From contig NZ_CP046640.1 in assembly GCF_017751145.1 (NCBI RefSeq), positions 1,840,137 to 1,904,136 of the forward strand: a DNA stretch of 64,000 nucleotides, read 5' to 3'. A program made the translations under genes and the position numbers. Below, in pieces: positions 39,802 through 50,521 of the stretch. The notes below the pieces were generated by a model, which was not told where the DNA came from, made no database searches, and saw only the letters and a list, made by a program, of their open reading frames with translations. The stretch is from Iocasia fonsfrigidae (GTDB taxonomy: Bacteria > Bacillota > Halanaerobiia > Halanaerobiales > DTU029). Position 1 is the first letter of the stretch. Every line of letters starts with the position of its first letter.

Positions 39802-41179
39802 GGATGTCTATAAACGTATTTCTTTAAAATCTATCCTGACCATCTGGTATATGTTGATACTTTTGCTTGTCTTAACTATTTTTAGTCTATTTTTATATTT
39901 TCATATGAAAAGCGAATTATATCAGGAAGTAGCCAGTTTTTTGCAAATTGAGGTAGCTAGTATTAATAATGAGTTAAAGGAAGAGAATATAGAGGAACAA
40001 CAATTTGTTGATCTATTTAAAAATTTTAATAACAAATATAGTACCCTGGCATTTTATAGTGAATCAGGCCGCTTACTTTTAGGTGATTTGGAAAATAATA
40101 TTATAAAGAGAAAGATTACAGGTTCTTCCTTTTATAAAATTGTAATGGGTTCAGAGTATAAGTGGGCTATTATCTGTAAACCAAGGATTGTTAAAGGAGA
40201 GATAGCTGGTTATACAGTATTGGCCAGGGCATTAATGCATGAGGAAAAAACCCTGAAAAAATTACTTGCAATTATATTTTTTGGCTTGCCATTAACACTA
40301 TTAATTGCCAGTGGTGGAGGGTATTTCTTGGCCAGGCAGGCACTCTTACCGATAGATAAAATATCTCATACTGCAAGAAAGATTAGTCACAGTAATCTTT
40401 CACGTAGAATTGAAATGGGTACAGCAAATAATGATGAAATTGGCCGGCTATCAAATACACTTAATGAATTATTAGCAAGATTAGACAAGGCTTTTTACCG
40501 GCAAAAACAATTTACAGCAGATGCCTCACATGAACTACGAACACCTATTGCTGTTATTCGTGCTCAGGTCGAGGAGGTATTAGATAAGAGAAAAGTTACT
40601 AATGAGGAGTATCACGAAGTATTAATTGCCATCAAGAAACAGGTTGAGCATATGGGTAATTTGGTTAGTCAAATGTTAATGTTGTCCAGGGCCGATGATA
40701 ATCAGACTAATATAGAAAAAGAATCTTTTGATTTAGACTTCTTAATCAGTGTCCTTATCGAAGAAATGCATAGTATTGCTCAGTCGAAAAATATTGTCTT
40801 AAAAAAGGAGTTAGCAAATGCAAATGAGCCACTCATAATTGAGGCTGATATGAGTTTAATTACACAATTATTACTAAATTTGATAGATAACGCTATAAAA
40901 TATAGTTATTCTGACGGAATAGTTATTATTAAGGCTAATATGATGTCTAAATATGTCAAGATTGATGTGATTGATCAGGGACCTGGCATCTCAGCAGAGC
41001 ACCTTCAGAATATATTTGAACGTTTTTACCGGGTAGATAAATCCAGGTCAAGGAAAGAGGGAGGAAGTGGTTTGGGTTTATCTATTTGCCGCTGGATTGT
41101 AGAAGCCCATAATGGAAAAATAACAGTGGATAGTCAAGTAGGTAAAGGGACTAGCTTTTCGGTTTATTTACCAAAATAA
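39791..41179 (+). CDS. Sensor histidine kinase
   Basis: In this 462-residue protein, transmembrane helices at about 13-37 and 157-180 enclose an extracytoplasmic sensor of about 120 residues. HAMP spans about 180-232, the phosphoacceptor is H247 in SHELRTPIAVIRAQ, N-box NLIDNAIKYS, G1 DQGPGIS, F FERFYRV and G2 GGSGLGLSICRWI. All kinase motifs are intact. It pairs with the overlapping OmpR-type regulator; the CusS/CopS-like layout hints at an envelope or metal signal, but that is a guess. Confidence 0.92.
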   Translation: MKNRDVYKRISLKSILTIWYMLILLLVLTIFSLFLYFHMKSELYQEVASFLQIEVASINNELKEENIEEQQFVDLFKNFNNKYSTLAFYSESGRLLLGDLENNIIKRKITGSSFYKIVMGSEYKWAIICKPRIVKGEIAGYTVLARALMHEEKTLKKLLAIIFFGLPLTLLIASGGGYFLARQALLPIDKISHTARKISHSNLSRRIEMGTANNDEIGRLSNTLNELLARLDKAFYRQKQFTADASHELRTPIAVIRAQVEEVLDKRKVTNEEYHEVLIAIKKQVEHMGNLVSQMLMLSRADDNQTNIEKESFDLDFLISVLIEEMHSIAQSKNIVLKKELANANEPLIIEADMSLITQLLLNLIDNAIKYSYSDGIVIIKANMMSKYVKIDVIDQGPGISAEHLQNIFERFYRVDKSRSRKEGGSGLGLSICRWIVEAHNGKITVDSQVGKGTSFSVYLPK

Positions 41180-41235
41180 TAAATTGTTGAGTATTTGTTA
41201 TATTATATTTAGGGATTTCCTTTTTTAACAGCCAC

Positions 41236-41256
41236 ATTGAAAAATATTTTTTCAAT
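41236..41256. repeat. Short hairpin between kinase gene and ATPase operon
   Basis: ATTGAAAAA and TTTTTCAAT pair perfectly. The T-rich right arm could give weak termination of the two-component transcript; no clean T-tail follows. Confidence 0.4.
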
Positions 41257-41314
41257 CATATAAATTAAAAGTTGCCGAACGTAGTGAGGTTAATTCAAAG
41301 GGGTGTGATTACTT

Positions 41315-41638
41315 TTGCAGGAAGAGTTAATTGAGAAACTTATCAATATTGAAGAAGATGCCCGAAAATTGAAAGCAGAGGCAGAGGATGAAATTGATAA
41401 ACTTGAGCAAAAATATCAAGAGCGCATGTCGCGTGAAGAAAGGGTAAGGATTAGAGAAGCCCAAAATAAGGGGGAAAAATTACTTGGAGATACGGTTGAA
41501 GAAGCTGTTAAATATGCAAACAGGGTAAAAAAAGAGTCAGAGAGAGAAATAGGTGAGAATGAAGAGAGATATTCAAAGATAAAGGATTCATTACTTAATA
41601 AATATTTTAAAATAATAACTGGGAATAAGGGTGTATAA
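41315..41638 (+). CDS. ntpF: V/A-type ATPase peripheral stalk subunit (G/H type)
   Basis: The 107-residue protein is almost wholly coiled coil (LINIEEDARKLKAEAEDEID, then KYQERMSREERVRIREAQ), as in the small peripheral-stalk subunit that pairs with subunit E. It is first in the nine-gene ATPase operon, where the gene for this subunit is often found. The start is TTG 41315 after AAAGGGGTGTGATTACTT. It stabilises the stator linking subunit I to the catalytic head. Confidence 0.8.
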   Translation: MQEELIEKLINIEEDARKLKAEAEDEIDKLEQKYQERMSREERVRIREAQNKGEKLLGDTVEEAVKYANRVKKESEREIGENEERYSKIKDSLLNKYFKIITGNKGV

Positions 41639-41639
41639 A

Positions 41640-42695
41640 ATGGGATTAGCTGTGCAATATCCGGTAATAAATGCTAAAATCAGAGCCTTAATAAGTAAAA
41701 TGCTAGATAATGAAGATTACCGTAATATTATCAAGCTATCTTCTGTTCAGGATATCTTTAATTATTTATATAATAATACCTATTATCATGATAAACTTGC
41801 AGAGTTATTTGGGGTTGAAATCCACAGGAGGAGATTTGAATCTACTTTAAAGAAAACCTTTATAGATGATTACCATGTAATAATGAGGTTTTTGAAATCA
41901 GGTAGTAGGGATTTCTTTAAGCAATTTTTTGCTAAGTTTGAAATTGAAGATATTAAAATGTTATTAAGGACAATTTTAATTGAACATGATGAGGAATACT
42001 TAAAAGAAGGTTTAATTTATCTAGGAAATATTGGGGAAATAGACATTAAAAGTCTTACGGCTATTAGATCCTACCAGGACCTGTTGACAGTTTTTGAGGA
42101 TACAATCTACTATAATGTTCTTAACAGATTTGCTGATAGGTATGAGAGAGACCGCAATCTATTTCCTGTAGAGATGTCCCTTGACTTTCAGTATTTTTCC
42201 AGACTTGAAGAGTTGGGGAAAAAATTAGGGGGTAGTGATTATAGGTATATCGAGGATTTGATGGGGACAGAAGCTGATTTATTAAATATACAGTGGATCT
42301 ATCGAATTAAGAAATACTATAATCTATCTTCCGGTGAAATATTGAACTATCTTATTCCATTTCATTATAAAATTAACAGGGATAATTTTAAAAAGATGAG
42401 CCAGGTAGTTAAAGCTACTGATATGGAAAAATATATTAGATATAATAAATATCAAGAGGTCTTCAGAAAAGCCATAACAGGTAATAGTGATATATTTGGA
42501 AAATACTATTTAGCTTTCTTATTAAAAAAGTCAATTAAAGTAAAATCTACTAGTTTTTTTAATATAGGTAATATTATCGCCTATTTAATTATTAAGGAAT
42601 GTGAGATAAGGGATATTATTACTATAGTTGAAGGGGTTCGCTATTCCCTGTCAACAGATAAGATAAAAGAATATTTGATTAGGGATGGTGTTTAA
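41640..42695 (+). CDS. ntpC: V/A-type ATPase subunit C
   Basis: The 351-residue all-helical subunit connects the central shaft to the membrane ring. MGLAVQYPVINAKIRALISK opens the family pattern; later stretches such as FEIEDIKMLLRTIL and 'LLNIQWIYRIKKYYNLS' match the three-fold repeated helical domain. ATG 41640 is chosen because AAGGGTG precedes it; GTG 41631 lies in that site. The gene starts one base after the previous stop, so translation is coupled. Confidence 0.9.
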   Translation: MGLAVQYPVINAKIRALISKMLDNEDYRNIIKLSSVQDIFNYLYNNTYYHDKLAELFGVEIHRRRFESTLKKTFIDDYHVIMRFLKSGSRDFFKQFFAKFEIEDIKMLLRTILIEHDEEYLKEGLIYLGNIGEIDIKSLTAIRSYQDLLTVFEDTIYYNVLNRFADRYERDRNLFPVEMSLDFQYFSRLEELGKKLGGSDYRYIEDLMGTEADLLNIQWIYRIKKYYNLSSGEILNYLIPFHYKINRDNFKKMSQVVKATDMEKYIRYNKYQEVFRKAITGNSDIFGKYYLAFLLKKSIKVKSTSFFNIGNIIAYLIIKECEIRDIITIVEGVRYSLSTDKIKEYLIRDGV

Positions 42696-42698
42696 TGA

Positions 42699-44618
42699 AT
42701 GGCTATTGCTGCAGTAAAAAAATTTCAGATAGCTGGTTTGAAAAAAGAGATCGACTTGATCTCCAGGGAAATAATTAAAAATGATAATATTGAACTTATT
42801 GAGAGAGAGAGTTCAATCAAAAATTTCAAGTCTTATCTTAGGGATAATCCTTATAGCGATTTGTTAAATGAAATAAAGGAGATACTGGATATATTAAAGA
42901 TTAATAGTAGTAATTCAGGGGTAGGGTTTGCTGACTTTAAGAATTTAAATCTGGAAAATATAAAAAAATATATAAACCCTCTGAGGAAAAGAATTAATAG
43001 ATTAGAGCGTCTGGAGAAAAAATTCGATCAGGAAGAAGACAGATTGAAGAATCTTAAGCATCATGTCTATCTGATGAGAAATATGGATATTGACCTGGGT
43101 GAATTAAAGGAATTATCATATATTTCATTGATATTTGGAAGTATCAATAAAGAGGGTTATCATCGTCTTATTGAAAATATAAATGACCTGCCTATTCTTG
43201 TTTTAGAGGTAAACCGGGATGATGAAAAGGTTTGGTTTTTTACCTTTACTAAAAAAGAGCATCATGAAAAGGCCTTAAATATCCTTAAATCCGCTTATTT
43301 TGAACAGATTAAATTGCCCCCCAGGGTTAAAGGGCAGCCTAGATATATTTTAAAGAGAATAGAGCATCGATTAGGTAGAATAACTATTTTGCGTGAACAG
43401 ATAGCCTTAGAATATAAGAAAATGAACCACCGCAGTTCAGAACAATTAATTACTTATCTAGCACGTTTAAAATTTTATAACAAAATTAAAGACATAGCTA
43501 ATCAATATTATAGTGAATCAGAACATATATTTATTCTGACTGGTTGGATTAGTGCCTATCGTGAGAATGATTTTGCAGAAGAAATAAAAAGTAAATATAA
43601 AGATGTGCTTTATTTTAGTAAGGATATTTCTCCAAAGAGCGAGGAAAAGCCGCCAACAATTATGAAAAATCCCGCCTGGGTTAAACCCTTTGAATCTCTG
43701 GTAAAACTCTATGGTGTTCCTGCTTATAATGAAAAGGACCCTTCATTATTCCTGGCAATCACGTATATTCTTATGTTTGGTATGATGTTTGGGGACCTGG
43801 GACAGGGTTTTGTTTTTACATTCCTAGGGTGGTTAATATATAGTGGTAGATTATCTATAAGCAGTAGAGATAATTCTTATTTGTTCATAAGTCTTGGGAT
43901 TTCCTCAATGTTCTTCGGCTTATTATATGGTAGTATTTTTGGTATGGAAGATATTATACCAGCATTATTGATCAGGCCGATGGATAATATTATGACCTGG
44001 TTAGGTATAACAGTAATTTTAGGTATAATATTGTTGATTATAAGTATGTTGTTTAATCTTAGTAATTCATATCAAAGAAAAGACCTGGCAGAGGGTGTTT
44101 TTTCACGCAATGGTTTTAGTGGTTTGTTTTTCTATCTCTTTGCCTTAGCATCACTGGCATCTTTATTGATGAGGGGAAAGTTGATCTTTTCACCGTTGTT
44201 CACCCTCGTTTTGTTGATAGTTCCTCTGTTAATGATATTTTTTAAAGCCCCCCTGGCAAGTATGGTTAAAGGAGAGGGTTGGGTTATTCCTGGCAAAACA
44301 TTAGAGTATTTTCTAGAGTCTTCTTTTGAATTATTTGATACACTATTAGCCTATATGAGTAACACCATTTCATTTGTCAGGATAGGTGCTTTTACCTTAA
44401 ATCATGTTGGTTTATCAATGGCAGTTATAATTTTATCAGAAATGATGAGTAAAAATATAAGTAGTCTATTGATTTTAATAGTAGGTAATCTTGTAATAAT
44501 GGGATTGGAGGGTTTAGTTGTAGGGATTCAGATTCTTAGGCTTGAATTCTTTGAACTGTTTGGTAAGTTTTATCGTGGGGATGGAAAAGAATTTGCCCCA
44601 GTTAGAATTAATGATTGA
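42699..44618 (+). CDS. ntpI: V/A-type ATPase subunit I (a-subunit)
   Basis: The 639-residue protein has a long N-terminal cytosolic arm (about 1-320, coiled coil at 85-115), then seven to eight helices from residue 335 (YILMFGMMFGDLGQGF is the characteristic first membrane motif). FELFDTLLAYMSNTISFVRI near 545-564 contains the conserved arginine that meets the ring carboxylate. It forms the ion half-channels. It starts 3 bases after subunit C. Confidence 0.93.
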   Translation: MAIAAVKKFQIAGLKKEIDLISREIIKNDNIELIERESSIKNFKSYLRDNPYSDLLNEIKEILDILKINSSNSGVGFADFKNLNLENIKKYINPLRKRINRLERLEKKFDQEEDRLKNLKHHVYLMRNMDIDLGELKELSYISLIFGSINKEGYHRLIENINDLPILVLEVNRDDEKVWFFTFTKKEHHEKALNILKSAYFEQIKLPPRVKGQPRYILKRIEHRLGRITILREQIALEYKKMNHRSSEQLITYLARLKFYNKIKDIANQYYSESEHIFILTGWISAYRENDFAEEIKSKYKDVLYFSKDISPKSEEKPPTIMKNPAWVKPFESLVKLYGVPAYNEKDPSLFLAITYILMFGMMFGDLGQGFVFTFLGWLIYSGRLSISSRDNSYLFISLGISSMFFGLLYGSIFGMEDIIPALLIRPMDNIMTWLGITVILGIILLIISMLFNLSNSYQRKDLAEGVFSRNGFSGLFFYLFALASLASLLMRGKLIFSPLFTLVLLIVPLLMIFFKAPLASMVKGEGWVIPGKTLEYFLESSFELFDTLLAYMSNTISFVRIGAFTLNHVGLSMAVIILSEMMSKNISSLLILIVGNLVIMGLEGLVVGIQILRLEFFELFGKFYRGDGKEFAPVRIND

Positions 44619-44668
44619 TGATTTGCATTTATTTATATTAAAAAACTATAAGAAAAGGGGAGTTTAAA

Positions 44669-45088
44669 ATGACAACAGGATTAATTATTGGTTCTTTAAT
44701 TGTATTGGCAGTCTTAGGTGGGGGTTTTTCTGTTTATAAGTTTAAAGTAAGATGGCTTAAATATGCTTATTTTGCTTTTAATATCACCTTATTAGTCTTC
44801 TTATTTTTCTGGGGAGTTAGTTTGGCATTTCCACATCTGGTTTATGCAGCTGAGGCTAATGAAACAGTTAGTTCTGGTAATAGTTTGGGTTATCTTGCTG
44901 CTGGTCTATCTGTGGGTATTGCTTCAATTGGCGCTGGGATTGCAGTTGGTATTGCTGGTTCTGCAGCAATTGGTGCTATTAGTGAAAAACCAGAGATATT
45001 GGGTAGGGCACTTATTATTATAGGACTGGCTGAAGGTATTGCTATTTATGGTTTGATTATATCTATTATGATCCTAGGTAGGTTATAG
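44669..45088 (+). CDS. ntpK: V/A-type ATPase subunit K (rotor ring)
   Basis: The 139-residue proteolipid is the rotor ring subunit. Residues 73-98 and 110-135 form the ring hairpin with ISEKPE in the loop and the ion-binding E122 in GLAEGIAIYG. Residues 5-22 and 33-55 are an extra helix pair without a carboxylate, followed by a signal-like LVYAAEA before residue 64. Hence one ion site per four helices as encoded. The glutamine pattern of the Enterococcus Na+ ring is not obvious, so the coupling ion (H+ or Na+) is open. ATG 44669 follows AAGAAAAGGGGAG. Confidence 0.9.
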   Translation: MTTGLIIGSLIVLAVLGGGFSVYKFKVRWLKYAYFAFNITLLVFLFFWGVSLAFPHLVYAAEANETVSSGNSLGYLAAGLSVGIASIGAGIAVGIAGSAAIGAISEKPEILGRALIIIGLAEGIAIYGLIISIMILGRL

Positions 45089-45096
45089 GAGTAAAA

Positions 45097-45408
45097 ATGA
45101 AGATATTTTGTATTAGTGATAATATAGACACCAATATTGGTCTGCGCTTAGTAGGAGTGGATGGATTAGTTGTTCATGGGAAAGAAGAGGTAATAGAGGT
45201 AATTAACACTGTGAGAAACAATAGAGATATCGGTATATTACTTATAACCAGAAAACTTGCTAAATTAGTTCCCGATATCATAGATGATTTAAAATTATCA
45301 GCTAATTTACCTCTTATTATTGAAATACCTGATCGGCATGTAAAAAAAGATGAAGATAATGAATATATTACTAAATATGTCAGGGAATCAATTGGTATTA
45401 AAGTATAG
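45097..45408 (+). CDS. ntpG: V/A-type ATPase subunit F
   Basis: The 103-residue protein has the F-subunit Rossmann-like fold: FCISDNIDTNIGLRLVGVDG, then NNRDIGILLITRKLAKLVPD and LPLIIEIPD. It is part of the central shaft with subunit D. It starts 8 bases after subunit K. Confidence 0.88.
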   Translation: MKIFCISDNIDTNIGLRLVGVDGLVVHGKEEVIEVINTVRNNRDIGILLITRKLAKLVPDIIDDLKLSANLPLIIEIPDRHVKKDEDNEYITKYVRESIGIKV

Positions 45409-45429
45409 AATATATTGGGGTGTATGCCT

Positions 45430-46059
45430 ATGGATATTGAAAAAAAAGTGATGGCAATAAGAGGGGAGATTATAGATGAAGTAGAAGAAAAAAAAGAAAG
45501 ACTTCTTCTTCAAGAAAAGGAAAAATGGGATCAAGAATACAAGGACTTTCAGGATAGACTTAAGTTAAAGGAAGAAGAAATAGAACTCTATTATAAACAA
45601 GAAGCCCAGAAAAAGCGGGAACAGATAATTTCAAGGGCCATTTTAGATAGGAAAAAGGTCTATAGAAATAATATAGATCAATGTATTGCTAGGTTTGAGA
45701 AAGAACTGGGGAAACAACTCCAATCATTTCGTTCAAAAAAGGAATACATAGAATTTTTGATTAATTCTATTAAAGAAAGTATCAAATTATTAGAGGGTAG
45801 TAGTTTTATTATAAATATAAGCAAAGAGGATATTAATCTAAGTGAAAACTTAATCAAGAGATTGGCAGTGGAATTACCTGATTATCATTTTACAATCAAA
45901 GAGAATCAAACTGCGATGTCAGGTGGTGTTATTGTTAAGACCAGTAATGGTAATGAAATAGTGGAATATACCTTTAATAGTTTAATTAAAAATTATCAGG
46001 AGAAGATAGCGTTGGAGATACAGGAGAATGTTTTTTTGCAGTCTAAGGCTAGGAGTTGA
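45430..46059 (+). CDS. ntpE: V/A-type ATPase subunit E
   Basis: The 209-residue peripheral-stalk subunit has an N-terminal coiled coil (EVEEKKERLLLQEKEKWDQE...) and a globular C-terminal part with MSGGVIVKTSNGNEIVEYTF, the family's end motif. A frame opens at TTG 45415, but GGGGTG at 45417-45422 is the binding site and ATG 45430 fits it best. It pairs with the coiled-coil subunit encoded first in the operon. Confidence 0.88.
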   Translation: MDIEKKVMAIRGEIIDEVEEKKERLLLQEKEKWDQEYKDFQDRLKLKEEEIELYYKQEAQKKREQIISRAILDRKKVYRNNIDQCIARFEKELGKQLQSFRSKKEYIEFLINSIKESIKLLEGSSFIINISKEDINLSENLIKRLAVELPDYHFTIKENQTAMSGGVIVKTSNGNEIVEYTFNSLIKNYQEKIALEIQENVFLQSKARS

Positions 46060-46067
46060 TGTTAGAA

Positions 46068-47840
46068 ATGAAAAAACAGGGAGAGATCTCTTATGTAAAT
46101 GGGCCTGTTATTAAGGCTAGTAATATGACAGGTTATTTGATGAGGGAATTAGTATATGTTGGTGAATCACAACTAATAGGTGAGATAATTGAGTTGGAAG
46201 GTGAAAATGCTACCATTCAGGTTTATGAGGAAACAACTGGCATGAAACCAGGGGAGCCTATTTATTCTACAGGGAGACCCCTATCAGTACAACTAGGACC
46301 AGGGATTATTGGTAATATTTTTGATGGAATACAGCGGCCTTTACCAGATATAGCTAAAAAAACAGGACCCTTTATAGCCAGGGGTACAAATGTTAATTCC
46401 CTTGATTTGGAGAAAGAATGGGATATTAGTTTACTGGTAAAACCTGAAGACAGTCTGAGACCTGGTCAGGTAGTTGCTGAATTAAAGGAAACCAGTGTTA
46501 TTGTACATAAAATAATGGTTCCTCCAGGTCTTAAGGGTGTAGTGAAAGAGGTTGTGCCAGACGGTAGATATACTGTAGAACAGGAAATTATTAAGCTGGA
46601 AGGAGAAAATAATGAAAGACATTCAATAAAATTATATCAGGAATGGCCTATTCGCCAACCCCGTCCATATTATGAAAGGATATCAATAGGACAACCGCTA
46701 CTTACCGGGCAGCGGGTATTTGATACCTTTTTCCCTTTAGCTAAGGGTGGTACGGCAGCAATACCAGGCGGTTTTGGCGCTGGAAAAACAATGACTCAAC
46801 ACCAATTAGCTAAATGGTCTGATGCAGATTTGATTATCTATGTTGGTTGTGGGGAAAGGGGGAATGAAATGACAGATGTTTTAGAAGAATTCCCTGAATT
46901 GGAAGACCCTGCTACCGGTAAATCTATGATGGAACGAACTGTTCTGATAGCCAACACATCGAATATGCCTGTTGCTGCCCGTGAGGCTAGTATATATACT
47001 GGGATTACCCTGGCAGAGTATTACCGCGATATGGGGTTTAATGTGGCCTTAATGGCTGATTCTACTTCGCGCTGGGCAGAGGCTTTACGGGAGATATCAG
47101 GAAGATTAGAGGAAATGCCGGCTGAGGAGGGTTTTCCTGCTTATTTACCAACTAGATTGGCTGAATTTTATGAAAGGGCAGGTTATGTTAAAACCCTTGA
47201 CCAGCAGCGGGAGGGTTCTATATCATTGATCGGGGCTGTTTCACCACCAGGTGCTGATTTTTCTGAACCTGTTACTCAGAATACTAAAAGATTTGTTAGG
47301 TGTTTCTGGGCCCTTGATAAATCACTAGCCAGCTCCCGCCATTTTCCGGCTGTTAGCTGGTTGGAGAGTTATAGTGAATACTTGGATGATTTAAAACCCT
47401 GGCTGCAGAAAAATGTAAGTGAAGATTGGCTAGAATTACGGAATAGGGCAATGACTTTACTTAAAGAGGAAGCCAGGCTACAGGAGATAGTAAAATTAGT
47501 AGGTGAAGATGTCCTGCCAGATAATCAACGATTAATACTGGAGATTGCCAGGTTAATTAAGGTAGGTTTTTTACAACAAAATGCCTTTAGTAAAATAGAT
47601 CGTTACTCTACCCAGGAGAAACAATACTGGATGTTAAAGATTATTTTATATCTCTATGACCAGGCCTTACCATTAATAAAAAAGAACATTCCAGTGAGTA
47701 AATTAAAAGACGAAGGATTATTTAGCAAAATAATGAAGATGAAAGATAGTATTCCCAATGACAAAATAGAGGAATTTAAAAAGTTAAAAGATGAGATAGA
47801 AGGCTTTTATCAAGAAATATGGAATAACTACCAGAGTTAG
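46068..47840 (+). CDS. ntpA: V/A-type ATPase catalytic subunit A
   Basis: This 590-residue protein is the catalytic subunit. It contains [19 protein letters not shown] (P-loop), [20 protein letters not shown], the inserted non-homologous region typical of A subunits (about 100-190), [20 protein letters not shown] (Walker B) and [15 protein letters not shown]. The product starts [14 protein letters not shown], which fits family N-termini; ATG 46059 is an alternative. The frame overlaps the end of subunit E. Confidence 0.95.
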   Translation: MKKQGEISYVNGPVIKASNMTGYLMRELVYVGESQLIGEIIELEGENATIQVYEETTGMKPGEPIYSTGRPLSVQLGPGIIGNIFDGIQRPLPDIAKKTGPFIARGTNVNSLDLEKEWDISLLVKPEDSLRPGQVVAELKETSVIVHKIMVPPGLKGVVKEVVPDGRYTVEQEIIKLEGENNERHSIKLYQEWPIRQPRPYYERISIGQPLLTGQRVFDTFFPLAKGGTAAIPGGFGAGKTMTQHQLAKWSDADLIIYVGCGERGNEMTDVLEEFPELEDPATGKSMMERTVLIANTSNMPVAAREASIYTGITLAEYYRDMGFNVALMADSTSRWAEALREISGRLEEMPAEEGFPAYLPTRLAEFYERAGYVKTLDQQREGSISLIGAVSPPGADFSEPVTQNTKRFVRCFWALDKSLASSRHFPAVSWLESYSEYLDDLKPWLQKNVSEDWLELRNRAMTLLKEEARLQEIVKLVGEDVLPDNQRLILEIARLIKVGFLQQNAFSKIDRYSTQEKQYWMLKIILYLYDQALPLIKKNIPVSKLKDEGLFSKIMKMKDSIPNDKIEEFKKLKDEIEGFYQEIWNNYQS

Positions 47841-47852
47841 TGGGGGATTACA

Positions 47853-49247
47853 ATGTTAATAAAAGAATATAGTGGTTTAACACAAATTAATGGCCCTCTT
47901 GTAATTGTTGAAGGTATAGGAGATGTGGGATATGATGAAATGGTTGAAATAACCCCTCCAACAGGAGAAACTAGAAAAGGCCGGGTTTTACAGGTAAGCA
48001 ATCATAGGGCTGTGATTCAGGTTTTCGAAGGGACAAATGGCTTAAATATTAATGAGACAAGGGTAAAGTTTTTACAGCATCCCATGGAAATACCTTTGTC
48101 AAAGGAGATATTAGGTAGGGTGTTTAATGGTGTAGCAGAACCACTTGATCAGGGTGGACCTGTTTTTGCTAAGGAAAAATATAATGTAAATGGAGAACCA
48201 ATTAATCCCTTTGCCAGAAAATATCCGCGGAATTATATCCAAACCGGTATTTCAGCTATAGATGGCTTAATGACTTTAATTCGCGGTCAAAAATTGCCTA
48301 TCTTTTCTGGAAATGGTCTGCCACATAATCAACTAGCTGCCCAGATTACCAGACAGGCCAGACTGGGTGATCAGTTGGAAGATTTTGCTGTAGTATTTGT
48401 TGCTATGGGGATTAAACATGATGAGGCAGATTATTTTGTTAAGAGTTTTGAAGATAGTGGTGTTTTACAGAATGTAGTAATGTATATTAATTTAGCTGAT
48501 GATCCCTCTGTAGAACGTATTATTGCCCCGCGGGTTGGTTTGACAGCTGCTGAATATCTTGCTTTTGAAGAAGATATGCATATACTTGTTATTATGACAG
48601 ATATGACAAGTTATTCTGAAGCCCTACGTGAACTTTCTTCAAGGAGGGGCGAGGTTCCAAGCAGAAAGGGATATCCTGGTTACCTATATAGTGATCTGGC
48701 TGGTTTATATGAACGTGCTGGTATGATCAAGGGCAAGAAAGGTTCTATTACCCAGATTCCAATACTTACTATGCCTAATGATGATATAACCCACCCTGTT
48801 CCTGATTTGACAGGCTATATAACCGAAGGTCAGATAGTATTACAGCGTGATTTATATCAAAAGGGGGTCTACCCACCTGTTAATATTTTACCATCATTAT
48901 CAAGGTTGATGAAAGATGGTATTGGTGAGGGTTATACTAGAGAGGACCACCCTGGGATTTCCAGTCAATTATATGCAGCCTATGCCCATGTCCAGGAAGT
49001 AAAAGCCCTGGCTTCAGTAATTGGTGAAGATGAGCTGTCAAAAAGGGATCAGATGTATCTGGAATTGGGTAGGACTTTTGAGGATGTTTTTTTAAATCAG
49101 GATCGTAATGAAGATCGTAGTATTGAGCAAACCTTAAATCTTGCCTGGGAGATTGTAGCCAATTTACCTAAAACAGAATTAGATAGGGTCTCGGCTGATA
49201 TGATAGCTAAATATTATAGGGGGAAAGAAAACAATGGAGAAACTTAA
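47853..49247 (+). CDS. ntpB: V/A-type ATPase subunit B
   Basis: This 464-residue non-catalytic nucleotide-binding subunit lacks a canonical P-loop (GLPIFS-like [20 protein letters not shown] instead, as in the family). It contains [40 protein letters not shown] and [14 protein letters not shown]-like [20 protein letters not shown]. It alternates with A in the hexameric head. Its end overlaps subunit D by 14 bases. Confidence 0.95.
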   Translation: MLIKEYSGLTQINGPLVIVEGIGDVGYDEMVEITPPTGETRKGRVLQVSNHRAVIQVFEGTNGLNINETRVKFLQHPMEIPLSKEILGRVFNGVAEPLDQGGPVFAKEKYNVNGEPINPFARKYPRNYIQTGISAIDGLMTLIRGQKLPIFSGNGLPHNQLAAQITRQARLGDQLEDFAVVFVAMGIKHDEADYFVKSFEDSGVLQNVVMYINLADDPSVERIIAPRVGLTAAEYLAFEEDMHILVIMTDMTSYSEALRELSSRRGEVPSRKGYPGYLYSDLAGLYERAGMIKGKKGSITQIPILTMPNDDITHPVPDLTGYITEGQIVLQRDLYQKGVYPPVNILPSLSRLMKDGIGEGYTREDHPGISSQLYAAYAHVQEVKALASVIGEDELSKRDQMYLELGRTFEDVFLNQDRNEDRSIEQTLNLAWEIVANLPKTELDRVSADMIAKYYRGKENNGET

Positions 49248-49848
49248 TTTATCTCCAACAAAGAGTAATTTAACAAGTATCAAAGGGTCTTTAGAATTTG
49301 CTCAAGAGGGTTATGAATTATTAGATAAAAAAAGAAATGTACTTATTCAGGAGATGATGAAAAGGATAGATGAAGCACGGGAGATACAATCAGAGATAAA
49401 TGAATATTTTTTTGAAGCCTACCAGGCACTGCAATCTGTTGATATTACCCAGGGAATTAAGACCGTAGAAGAGATTGCTACTGGTATAGATTTTATTGAT
49501 AATATAAAAATAAGGAGTTATAGTGTAATGGGGGTTGAAATACCAGAAGTTGAGGCCTTATCAGAAGAAATAAGCCCACATTATAGTTTTTATAGAACAA
49601 ATATGGCTTTAGATAGGGCTTATAAGAACTTTCAAAGGGTAGTTTCCCTGATAACACGTTTAGCAGAGATTGAGACATCTGTCTATCGCTTAGCTACTTC
49701 AATAAAAAAGACGCAAAAACGGGCAAATGCCCTTGACAATATTTTGATTCCTCGTTATAAAAATACTGTAAAGTTTATACAGGATACTTTAGAAGAAAAA
49801 GAAAGAGAAGACTTTTATAGGGTTAAGATGTTAAAAGGTAATTTATAA
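49234..49848 (+). CDS. ntpD: V/A-type ATPase subunit D
   Basis: This 204-residue central shaft subunit has two long antiparallel helices ([20 protein letters not shown] at the start, [20 protein letters not shown] near 165-184) characteristic of subunit D. It overlaps subunit B by 14 bases and ends the operon; a strong terminator follows. Confidence 0.93.
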   Translation: MEKLNLSPTKSNLTSIKGSLEFAQEGYELLDKKRNVLIQEMMKRIDEAREIQSEINEYFFEAYQALQSVDITQGIKTVEEIATGIDFIDNIKIRSYSVMGVEIPEVEALSEEISPHYSFYRTNMALDRAYKNFQRVVSLITRLAEIETSVYRLATSIKKTQKRANALDNILIPRYKNTVKFIQDTLEEKEREDFYRVKMLKGNL

Positions 49849-49872
49849 TCTGGTTTTTAGAATTTCAAATAT

Positions 49873-49914
49873 AAAACCCTGAAGATACTATAATATAGTA
49901 TCTTCAGGGTTTTA
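49873..49914. terminator. Bidirectional terminator between ATPase operon and stress gene
   Basis: AAAACCCTGAAGATACTA and TAGTATCTTCAGGGTTTT are perfect 18-bp arms around TAATA. A- and T-tracts on both sides let it act for the + strand operon and the - strand gene ending at 49921. Confidence 0.92.
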
Positions 49915-49920
49915 TATTTT

Positions 49921-50385
49921 TTAATGTGTTTCTACATCACTGGCACCATTGTTTCTGAAATGTGAGGCTATATCATTAACTTTATCTTCTTCTGTTTCAA
50001 CAGCAGCAAGGATCTTACCGCTTTTTACTTCGTTTTCATAATAGTTTCCTCGTTCTTCTGGAATACCCATATCAACAAGTCCACCTGCAATACCTCCGGC
50101 AGCTGCGCCAGATAGCCCTGCTGCAATTGGGCCTACTGCTAGAATTGGTCCTATACCAGGTATGGCCAGTGCTCCTACACTGGCTGCTAGGCCTGCCAGG
50201 CCACCCAGGGCACCACCAGTTGCGGTTCCATTAGTAAGGTTTTGGTTCATATAACCAGTATCATTATTTTCTTCATCCCGGGCTACCATTGAAATCTTAT
50301 CCTCACTTATCCCGGCTTTTTTGATTTGTTTTAAGGCCTGTTCTGCATTTCCTTGCTTATCAAACACACCAATAACTGTCGACAT
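49921..50385 (-). CDS. General stress protein 17M-like domain protein
   Basis: The 154-residue protein begins STVIGVFDKQGNAEQALKQI and ends ILAAVETEEDKVNDIASHFR, two alpha/beta halves of the 17M-like fold. They are split by a glycine/alanine-rich hydrophobic segment (about 57-105, GGALGGLAGLAASVGALAIP) that could span or touch the membrane. Such proteins are stress-linked, with unknown activity. The ribosome binding site AAAGGAGG before the ATG at 50385 is near perfect. Confidence 0.8.
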   Translation of the reverse strand: MSTVIGVFDKQGNAEQALKQIKKAGISEDKISMVARDEENNDTGYMNQNLTNGTATGGALGGLAGLAASVGALAIPGIGPILAVGPIAAGLSGAAAGGIAGGLVDMGIPEERGNYYENEVKSGKILAAVETEEDKVNDIASHFRNNGASDVETH

Positions 50386-50521
50386 ATAAAAACCTCCTTT
50401 AAATTTGTTTATTAATATAATAGCCTTTATTATATTTTTTTATTCTGTTTTAAAAAATAACTGTCAATATGCTTACGAAAATAATAATTAGTTATAAAGC
50501 TTTTTTATTGGAGGCTTTTTT

